Shown here piece after piece: positions 58,393-64,000 of a stretch of 64,000 bases of DNA; position 1 is the stretch's first letter; each line of letters opens with the position of its first letter. A model generated the notes under the pieces. It was not told the DNA's origin, did no database searches, and saw only the letters and a program-made list of their open reading frames with translations. The stretch is from Actinokineospora alba (GTDB lineage Bacteria; Actinomycetota; Actinomycetes; Mycobacteriales; Pseudonocardiaceae), in contig NZ_SNXU01000001.1 of NCBI RefSeq assembly GCF_004362515.1, positions 5,332,001 to 5,396,000 on the forward strand. Direction: 5' to 3'. A program made the translations under genes and the position numbers.

Positions 58393-59690
58393 CCTTCACG
58401 ACCGGGCGCGCGCCCGGCGCGCTCCCGTTGGTGGGACACGGGCTGCGGCTGCTCCGCAGGCCCGTCGGGTTCCTCGCGTCGCTCCCGGCGCACGGCGACC
58501 TCGTCGAGGTGCGGCTGGGCCCGCGGCCCGCGTACGTGCCATGCCACCCACGCCTGCTGAACCAGGTGCTGACCGACGACCGCACCTTCGACAAGGGCGG
58601 CCCGCTGATGGAGAAGGCCAGGGAAGTCGCGGGCAACGACCTGCTCACCTGCCCGCACCGCGACCACCGGCCTCTGCGCAGACTCGTCCAGCCTGCCTTC
58701 AAGAAGACCGATCTCGGCCAGTACGGCGAGGTGATGGAGCAGGAGATCACCGCGCTCGTCGAGTCCTGGTCGCCCGACCGCGTCGTCGACACGTTCGCCG
58801 AACTGTCCCGCGTCGGGGTGCGGATCATCGCCCGGGCCCTGTTCGGTGCCGACCTCGATCTGGCCACCGCGGACGGCCTGCATCGCGCTTTCAAGGCGTT
58901 CTCCGCCCAGGTCGGTGTGCGAATGTTCGTGCCGGACCTGCTGCAGGCGCTCCCGGTGCCGGTGAACCGCCGCTACCGGCAGTCGATCCACGACCTGCAC
59001 ACGATCGTCGACCAGATCATCGCGGACAGCCAGGGCGGGCTGCTGTCAGTGCTCGCGGGCGCGGACAAGGACCACGCCGAGATCCGCGACGAGGTCATCG
59101 GCCTGCTCGGCGCGGGCACCGAGACCACAGCGGTCGGCGTGACCTGGGCGCTGCATCTGCTCACCCGGCACCCGCAGGTCCAGGACCGCCTGCGGCGCGA
59201 GGTCGATACCGTCCTCAATGGACGTTCGCCGCGGTTCGCGGATCTCCCGACCCTGCCCTACACGGCGAACGTGATCACCGAGGCCCTGCGACTGCATCCG
59301 CCGATCTGGCTGTCCACCCGGGCCACGACCGCGCCGGTGGAGGTGGCCGGAACGCGGCTGCCCATCGGGGCGACCATCCTCTACAGCCCGGCCGTCGTCC
59401 ACCGTCGCGCCGACGTCTTCGACCGCCCGGACACCTTCGAGCCCGACCGGTGGTCGCCCGGCCGAGGTCTGACCGTGCCCCGCGGCGCCTTCGTCCCCTT
59501 CGGAGGCGGCGCACGCAAATGCCTCGGTGACGAGTTCGCCATGGCCGAGGCGACGCTCACCCTCGCGGGCATTGTCGGCCGCCTCCGAATCGAGCCATCG
59601 ACCGGATCCGACCTCCGCCCCGCGCCGCTGGCAGGCATCAACCACCCGCGCAAGCTCATGCTGCGCACTCGCCACCGCGACCCGTCGTGA
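58389..59690 (+). CDS. Cytochrome P450
   Basis: 433 residues. I-helix 'LLGAGTETTAVGVTWALHLL' with the AG.ET oxygen-activation motif, K-helix 'ITEALRLHPPIWLSTR' (E..R), 'FEPDRWSPGR', and heme ligand region 'FVPFGGGARKCLGDEFAMAE'. Family features resemble CYP enzymes that hydroxylate terpenes. Electron partner genes are not in the window. Overlaps both neighbours by 4 bases, so the operon is translationally coupled. Confidence 0.96.
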   Translation: MTFTTGRAPGALPLVGHGLRLLRRPVGFLASLPAHGDLVEVRLGPRPAYVPCHPRLLNQVLTDDRTFDKGGPLMEKAREVAGNDLLTCPHRDHRPLRRLVQPAFKKTDLGQYGEVMEQEITALVESWSPDRVVDTFAELSRVGVRIIARALFGADLDLATADGLHRAFKAFSAQVGVRMFVPDLLQALPVPVNRRYRQSIHDLHTIVDQIIADSQGGLLSVLAGADKDHAEIRDEVIGLLGAGTETTAVGVTWALHLLTRHPQVQDRLRREVDTVLNGRSPRFADLPTLPYTANVITEALRLHPPIWLSTRATTAPVEVAGTRLPIGATILYSPAVVHRRADVFDRPDTFEPDRWSPGRGLTVPRGAFVPFGGGARKCLGDEFAMAEATLTLAGIVGRLRIEPSTGSDLRPAPLAGINHPRKLMLRTRHRDPS

Positions 59691-60601
59691 CCGGCCCGCG
59701 TACGTTGACGATCCCGCTGCCCACGCTCACTGTCCAGGCACTGAGTTGGGGACCGGATGAGGGCCCGCTCGCGCTGCTGCTGCACGGTTTCCCGGACTCG
59801 CCGTCAACCTGGCGGCACCTCGGCCCGGAACTGGCCGCGCGCGGCAGTCGCGTGGTCGCCCCGTACCTGCGCGGATACGCCCCCACCGGCCCGGCCCCGG
59901 ACGGCAACTACCAAGCAGGCGCACTGATCGCCGACGTCATCGCCATCCACCACGCGCTCGGCGGCGACGAACGCGCCATCCTGATCGGCCACGACTGGGG
60001 CGGACTCATCGCCAACGGCGTTGCCGCGCACGCCCCGCACCTGTTCTCCGCCGTGGTGCTCCTGGCAGCCCCGCCGCCTGCGGCCATCATCGCGCTGCTG
60101 ACGCGGCCCCATCCCCGTCACCTCACTGTGGTCGCGCGCCAGGCGCCCCGCAGCTGGTACGCGGCTGTCGTATCGATCCCCGCCCTCGCGGACCTAGTCG
60201 GCGAACGCCTGATCCGAACGCTCTGGCGACGATGGGCACCCGACCACGACCACACCGACGACCTCAGCTCCGCCCTGCGCGCACTACCGGACCGAACCCA
60301 CCGACAAGCCGCGTTCACGTACTACCGCGCCGTCTGGAACCCACGACACCGTGCCGCCGCCTACGCCCGCGAGCAGAGCGCCGCCTACCAGCCCAGCCGA
60401 GTCCCGACCCTCTACCTCCACGGCGCCATCGACCGTTGCGCCCTGGCCGAGCTCGGCGAAGCGGCTCTGACGATCCTTCCTCCCGGCAGCAGACGAGTCG
60501 TCGTCCACGACGCGGGCCACTTCCTGCACCTTGAGAAACCCGCCGAAACCACCACCGAGATCGTTCGCTTCGTCCACCACACCCAGCCGTCAGCGCGTTG
60601 A
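59687..60601 (+). CDS. Epoxide-hydrolase-like alpha/beta hydrolase
   Basis: 304 residues from GTG 59687 (GTGA overlap with the P450 stop). 'LALLLHGFPDSPSTWRHLGP' gives the HGFP oxyanion motif, 'AILIGHDWGGLIANGVAAHA' has an Asp nucleophile, and 'VVVHDAGHFLHLEKP' the catalytic His. An Asp nucleophile marks epoxide hydrolases and haloalkane dehalogenases; in a P450/terpene operon, epoxide opening is the likely reaction. It overlaps the convergent ANTAR gene by 12 bases. Confidence 0.92.
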   Translation: MTGPRTLTIPLPTLTVQALSWGPDEGPLALLLHGFPDSPSTWRHLGPELAARGSRVVAPYLRGYAPTGPAPDGNYQAGALIADVIAIHHALGGDERAILIGHDWGGLIANGVAAHAPHLFSAVVLLAAPPPAAIIALLTRPHPRHLTVVARQAPRSWYAAVVSIPALADLVGERLIRTLWRRWAPDHDHTDDLSSALRALPDRTHRQAAFTYYRAVWNPRHRAAAYAREQSAAYQPSRVPTLYLHGAIDRCALAELGEAALTILPPGSRRVVVHDAGHFLHLEKPAETTTEIVRFVHHTQPSAR

Positions 60602-61348
60602 CCGAAGCTGGTTCTCGTCGAGTGTCCCGTCGATGATCTGCGCGGCGACATCGCTGAGCCTGCGGTTGTGGCCGCGGGCATAGGCGCGCATCACCTGGAA
60701 GGCCTCGGCCATCGGCAGCCCGGCGCGTTGGGCGAGCACGCCCTTGGCCTGTTCGAGCTGGACGCGGCCGCTCAGGGCGGTCTGCAGCTGGGTCGCCAGC
60801 AGTTCGCCCGCGGAGATCGCGCGTTCCTGGATCAGTCCGACGGTGGCCACGTCGGCCATGGCCTGACCGATCCGCAGATCGGCGTCGCTGAGGCTGCCGG
60901 GTTCGAGCCGGAACAGGTTCAGCGCCCCGATGGTCTCCGCGCGCAGCCGCAATGGCAGCGCCTGCGCCGAGTGGAACCCGAGCCCCTGCAACTGCTCGGT
61001 GAACGCGGGCCACGACGCGCGCATCGCGAGCAGGTCATCGCGGGCCACGGGACGCCCGGACCGGAAGCAGTCCAGGCACGGGCCTTCGTTGTTCTGCAGC
61101 TCGTAGAGTTCGAGCAGGCGGGCCTCCTCGGCGGAGGAAGCCATCACGTGCAGGCCACCGTGCGGGTCGGCCAGCATGATCCCGGCCGCGTCGACGTCAA
61201 GCAGCTCGACGCTGCGCGTGGCCAGCGTGTGCAGGAAATCGATGACGTCGAAGTCGGCCACCAGTGTGTCGGCCAGGCTCACGAATGTGCTCGCGAGGAG
61301 TTGTTCCCGGCTCGTCATGAGCCCACCGCCTGTGTCTCGTCGGGTCAT
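60590..61348 (-). CDS. GAF-ANTAR antiterminator regulator (2)
   Basis: About 252 residues. A GAF domain ('VDAAGIMLADPHGGLHVMAS', 'NEGPCLDCFRSGRPVARDDL', 'GFHSAQALPLRLRAETIGAL') followed by an ANTAR domain ('ALSGRVQLEQAKGVLAQRAG', 'AFQVMRAYARGHNRRLSDVA'). ANTAR domains bind paired hairpins in nascent RNA. ATG 61348 overlaps the upstream stop by 4 bases; ATG 61318 is an alternative. Last gene of the signalling operon. Confidence 0.92.
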   Translation of the reverse strand: MTRRDTGGGLMTSREQLLASTFVSLADTLVADFDVIDFLHTLATRSVELLDVDAAGIMLADPHGGLHVMASSAEEARLLELYELQNNEGPCLDCFRSGRPVARDDLLAMRASWPAFTEQLQGLGFHSAQALPLRLRAETIGALNLFRLEPGSLSDADLRIGQAMADVATVGLIQERAISAGELLATQLQTALSGRVQLEQAKGVLAQRAGLPMAEAFQVMRAYARGHNRRLSDVAAQIIDGTLDENQLRSTR

Positions 61349-62109
61349 GGCCGATCGCGCCCAGTGGTGGTGCCGGGCTCCGTGGTGCCGGACTCGCTGT
61401 CGTCGAAGGACACGCGCCGGTCGACCACATCGGCGGCGACGGCCGACACCGTCCGCCCCGTAGCGTACGCGTGCGCCCGAAGCCGCAGCAGTGCCTCGGC
61501 GAGGCTGACACCGAGTTGGATCGTGATCATCCCCGTCGCCTGGTGGACCACGGCCTGGCTGTCGATCGGCCCGGTCAGGGCGGCGTTCACACCACCGTGC
61601 TCGTCGGGGTCCTGCAGGTGCAGCACCATGACGGTGGCCGCGTCGGCGAACGCCAGCGCGTCGGCGAGTTCGGTGCTGTCGAGCGGTCCCGGGGTGTCGC
61701 GGTAGAGGTCCAGGACACCGACCCGGATGGCGCCGACCCGCAGCGGGAAAGCGAAGATGGCCCGCACGCCCGCGTCGAGTACGGCGGCCCCGAACCGGGG
61801 CCACCTCCCCGACCCGGCCGAACCGACCGCGCCGAGGTCCGGTCGCAGCACCGGGCGACCACTGCCGGAGGCCTCCACGCAGGGCCCCTCCCCGAGGGCG
61901 AACTGCAGTTCCTCCAGTTGACGGGCCCGGTCGTCGGTGGCCGCGAGCACTACGCCGCTGGGCCCGTCGGCGGTCATCAGCGCCACCCCGGCACCACTGA
62001 CTGACAACGCCGAGAGGCATTCCGCGCACAACCTGGCGGGCAGCGCGTCCTCCTCACCGCCGGGGGCGGTAATCACCGACAGGATCTCGGCCACTCGGGG
62101 ATTGCGCAT
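61345..62109 (-). CDS. GAF-ANTAR antiterminator regulator (1)
   Basis: 254 residues from ATG 62109 (MRNPRVAEILSVITAPGGEE). GAF domain 'LSVSGAGVALMTADGPSGVV', 'FALGEGPCVEASGSGRPVLR', 'IFAFPLRVGAIRVGVLDLYR', and C-terminal ANTAR helices 'QAVVHQATGMITIQLGVSLA', 'LLRLRAHAYATGRTVSAVAA'. A paralogue of the following gene. It lies 2 bases after the STAS gene. Ligand and RNA targets unknown. Confidence 0.93.
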   Translation of the reverse strand: MRNPRVAEILSVITAPGGEEDALPARLCAECLSALSVSGAGVALMTADGPSGVVLAATDDRARQLEELQFALGEGPCVEASGSGRPVLRPDLGAVGSAGSGRWPRFGAAVLDAGVRAIFAFPLRVGAIRVGVLDLYRDTPGPLDSTELADALAFADAATVMVLHLQDPDEHGGVNAALTGPIDSQAVVHQATGMITIQLGVSLAEALLRLRAHAYATGRTVSAVAADVVDRRVSFDDSESGTTEPGTTTGRDRP

Positions 62110-62111
62110 CG

Positions 62112-62561
62112 TTATCCGGCCGGGCCGCCGCCCAGACACCGCAGAGCCTGGGGGAGGTCCGGGTGGAGGTCGAACACGCGGTCCAGTCCGGTGATGGTCA
62201 GTGGCCGCAGCACGGGGCGGCTGTGGGCGACCACGCAGAGCTTGATTCCCGCCGCCGTCGCCGCGTCGCCCGCGGTGGTCAGGACGGTGAGTCCGGCCGC
62301 TCCGAGGAAACCCACGTCGGTGAGGTCGATGACCAGGCCTGAGCAGGGGGGCCGCAGGTGGGCGAGCAGGGATTCCCGCAGCAGCGGGCTGGTGCACAGG
62401 TCCACCTCACCGCGTGCCGCGATCACCACCGCGCTGGGCGGGACCGGACGCGCGGTGACGGTCAGGATTTCCTTGCCTGGGCGTCGGCCAGTCAGGACAG
62501 CGGCGGGAGGCGGACCAGTCGGCGCGGGCGGGAGGGCGGCGGTGGTCGGCGCCGTAGTCAA
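62112..62561 (-). CDS. STAS-domain anti-sigma-factor-antagonist-like protein
   Basis: 149 residues from TTG 62561, which overlaps the upstream stop by 4 bases (TTGA). After a Pro/Ala-rich N-terminus (30 residues) comes a STAS domain: 'SAVVIAARGEVDLCTSPLLR', 'SGLVIDLTDVGFLGAAGLTV', 'LCVVAHSRPVLRPLTITGLD', 'VFDLHPDLPQAL'. The serine usually phosphorylated (D.S in the FLD.S motif) reads 'DVGFLGAAGL', so the phosphorylatable serine is replaced by Gly/Ala. Likely a signalling partner for the adjacent GAF proteins. Confidence 0.85.
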   Translation of the reverse strand: MTTAPTTAALPPAPTGPPPAAVLTGRRPGKEILTVTARPVPPSAVVIAARGEVDLCTSPLLRESLLAHLRPPCSGLVIDLTDVGFLGAAGLTVLTTAGDAATAAGIKLCVVAHSRPVLRPLTITGLDRVFDLHPDLPQALRCLGGGPAG

Positions 62562-62758
62562 GAGACTGTCCTGTTCGGACGGCGTGGGAGAACGACATCT
62601 GACGCGCGCCCACGGACCCGGTCGATCAGCAGGTCGGCTTCCGCCGCGGTGAACAGACCCAACCCGGCGGCGCGCAGGATGGCCGCGACCGTGCTCTGAT
62701 GAGGTTCCGCGATTCCCGCGACCGACGTGGAGCCGTGGGTGACGTCGAGCTGTGCCAT
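62558..62758 (-). CDS. Small conserved-type protein (66 aa) heading the signalling operon
   Basis: 66 residues (MAQLDVTHGSTSVAGIAEPH, QSTVAAILRAAGLGLFTAAE, ADLLIDRVRGRASDVV...). Two helices with 'ILRAAGLGLFTAAEADLLID' suggest a small regulatory protein. GAGGGAAC precedes the ATG. Its stop overlaps the TTG start of the STAS gene, which argues that it is real and coupled. No family recognised. Confidence 0.6.
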   Translation of the reverse strand: MAQLDVTHGSTSVAGIAEPHQSTVAAILRAAGLGLFTAAEADLLIDRVRGRASDVVLPRRPNRTVS

Positions 62759-62888
62759 GGGAGTTCCCTCGGTTGACTGGCGTCACACCGGGGTCCAGGG
62801 CGCTTGTCTGATGACTCTACGCGCTCCGCGGGGGTATGGACCAACTTCCGGGGAATTGTTCTTGCCGTTCAACCGGGTCCACGGCAGG

Positions 62889-64000
62889 TCAGCCCGCCCG
62901 GCGGCGGGTCCTCGGCTGGGGAACCGGCAGCGCCCGCCGGTCGACTTTCCCGTTTGCCGTGGCCGGTAGCGCCGCCAGGGCCACATACCGCAGTGGCACC
63001 ATGTGGTCCGGCAGGTGTTCGCCCAAGTGGGCCCGCAAGGCGAGGTCGTCGCACGCGGCATCCGGTTCGGGGACCACATAGGCCACCAAGGCCGGTGTGG
63101 TGCCGAGGTCGGTGCGCAGGACCACCACCGAGTTCGCCACCAGCGGGTGCCGGTTGAGCACGGACTCGATCTCGCTCAGCTCCACCCGCTGGCCGCGGAT
63201 CTTGACCTGGGTGTCGATCCGCCCGACATAGTTGAGGTGTCCGGCGGGTGACCACCAGACCAGGTCGCCGGTCCGGTAGACCCGCTCCGCGGTCCCCGAC
63301 ACCTCGACCCGCACGAACCGGTCCGCTGTCAGGTCCGGTCTGCCCGCGTAGCCGCGGGCCAGGCAGTGCCCGCCGAGGACGAGTTCGCCCGGGGCGCCCA
63401 GCGGGGCCAGGTCGCCGTCGGCGTCGAGGACGTAGGTCGCGACGTTGGTGATCGGCCTGCCGATGGGGACGCCGCTGTCCGGCTCGGGCTTGCGGCACGC
63501 CCACGCGGTGACGTCGATCGCCGCCTCCGTGGGGCCGTAGAGGTTGTGCACCTCCACGTCCGGCAGGGACTCGGTCAGCTTGTTCACGACCTTCGGCGGC
63601 AGCGCCTCGCCGCTGCAGATCACTCGGTGCAGACTGGCGCACCGGCTCACGTCGTCCTCGCCGACGAACAGGGACAGCATCGACGGTACGAAGTGGACAG
63701 TCGTGACGCCCTCGCGCTCGATCAGGTCGACCAGTTCGCGCGGGTCGCGGTGGGCCTGCGCGGGCGCCACCACCAGCCGCGCGCCCGCGGCGAAGGCCCA
63801 CAGCAGCTCCCACACCGACACGTCGAACGTGTACGGCGTCTTGTGCAGGACCACGTCGTCGGGCCGCAGGCGGTACTCGTCCTGCATCCACGCCAGTCGG
63901 TTGGCCAGGCTCAGGTGCGTCATCTGCACCCCCTTGGGCTGCCCGGTCGACCCCGAGGTGAAGATGACGTACGACAGGCCATCGACGACCGAGGCAGGTG
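62889..64000 (-). CDS. NRPS C-terminal adenylation domain (partial, runs off right edge)
   Basis: The gene enters from the right edge and ends at 62889; about 370 residues are visible. Adenylation motifs in order: A3 'YVIFTSGSTGQPKGVQMTHL', A4 'YTFDVSVWELLWAFAAGA', A5 'NLYGPTEAAIDVTAW', A7 'VYRTGDLVWW', A8 'GRIDTQVKIRGQRVELSEIE', A10 'PATANGKVDRRALP'. Aligned by motif to GrsA, the pocket residues read D-V-W-H-I-S-L-I-D-K, one conservative change from the common serine code. The protein stops 13 residues after A10 with no carrier domain, so the domain is at the protein's C-terminus or stands alone. An internal ATG at 63929 is not the start. Confidence 0.93.
   Translation of the reverse strand, partial: PASVVDGLSYVIFTSGSTGQPKGVQMTHLSLANRLAWMQDEYRLRPDDVVLHKTPYTFDVSVWELLWAFAAGARLVVAPAQAHRDPRELVDLIEREGVTTVHFVPSMLSLFVGEDDVSRCASLHRVICSGEALPPKVVNKLTESLPDVEVHNLYGPTEAAIDVTAWACRKPEPDSGVPIGRPITNVATYVLDADGDLAPLGAPGELVLGGHCLARGYAGRPDLTADRFVRVEVSGTAERVYRTGDLVWWSPAGHLNYVGRIDTQVKIRGQRVELSEIESVLNRHPLVANSVVVLRTDLGTTPALVAYVVPEPDAACDDLALRAHLGEHLPDHMVPLRYVALAALPATANGKVDRRALPVPQPRTRRRAG

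Noticed and set aside
53395..64000. A glycopeptide antibiotic cluster, suggested by vanHAX with a nearby NRPS
   Set aside because: The visible NRPS domain looks serine-specific and no glycopeptide tailoring (P450 cross-linking, Hpg/Dpg) genes are seen; the P450 present belongs to a terpene operon. vanHAX alone occurs in non-producers.
1..64000. tRNA, rRNA, CRISPR arrays or riboswitches
   Set aside because: None recognised by eye; no regularly spaced direct repeats other than the two protein-coding 88-bp units.

Overview
The window is high-GC DNA with dense, often overlapping genes, GTG/TTG starts and typical actinobacterial families (LAL regulators, GAF-ANTAR proteins, ROK regulators, secreted LVIVD protein, terpene and NRPS genes, vanRS-vanHAX). 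A filamentous actinomycete, perhaps of the Pseudonocardiales, is the best inference; no rRNA, tRNA or CRISPR array was recognised.

Region 1 (about 1-31 kb) is one edge of an extracellular-type contractile injection system (CIS) plus an accessory island. Reading leftward, sheath, two inner-tube proteins, a tail-assembly-like protein, a 57-residue DUF6760 protein and a long proline-rich protein that runs off the left edge into a DUF4157-like domain form a compact operon. Divergent from it lie a DUF4255 tail-terminator gene, a small unknown gene and a very large LuxR-type (LAL) ATPase regulator. The PAAR spike-tip gene is found about 25 kb away, at 29.5 kb. Between sheath and PAAR are genes of unknown function that resemble each other: one group shares a C-terminal beta-rich domain (recurring FGP motif; in some members a terminal YFNL-like end), another shares a helical module with a W-x(6,8)-W signature. 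They are interleaved with a single-pass membrane protein, a lytic transglycosylase, a secreted lipase, a secreted beta-propeller protein, a degenerate Nudix/transposase-like gene pair and a response regulator without its phospho-acceptor aspartate. I interpret this as a CIS cargo/accessory island; it is the best candidate for an undescribed system here. Baseplate, tape-measure and ATPase genes are not in the window and would be expected to the left.

Region 2 (31-50.9 kb) is mostly ordinary: GNAT and DHFR-like enzymes, a sugar ABC-transport operon with a Gfo/Idh/MocA oxidoreductase and its likely ROK repressor (with a palindromic operator candidate), a Vps62-like lipoprotein, a Stv-like protein, pntAB transhydrogenase, a phosphodiesterase, an LVIVD surface protein, a secreted metalloprotease, a methyltransferase and a MerR regulator.

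Region 3 (50.9-56.1 kb) is a glycopeptide-resistance locus: vanY, divergent vanRS, and a convergent vanHAX operon. The vanY and vanH leaders share an identical 18-bp box at identical distance from the start codon, a likely VanR control site.

Region 4 (56.2-60.6 kb) is a terpene operon: a polyprenyl synthase gene with an apparent frameshift, a class I terpene synthase with an altered NSE motif, a cytochrome P450 and an epoxide-hydrolase-like enzyme. Region 5 (60.6-64 kb) has a tightly overlapping signalling operon (66-aa protein, STAS protein, two GAF-ANTAR proteins) and the end of an NRPS gene whose adenylation domain has a serine-like specificity code.
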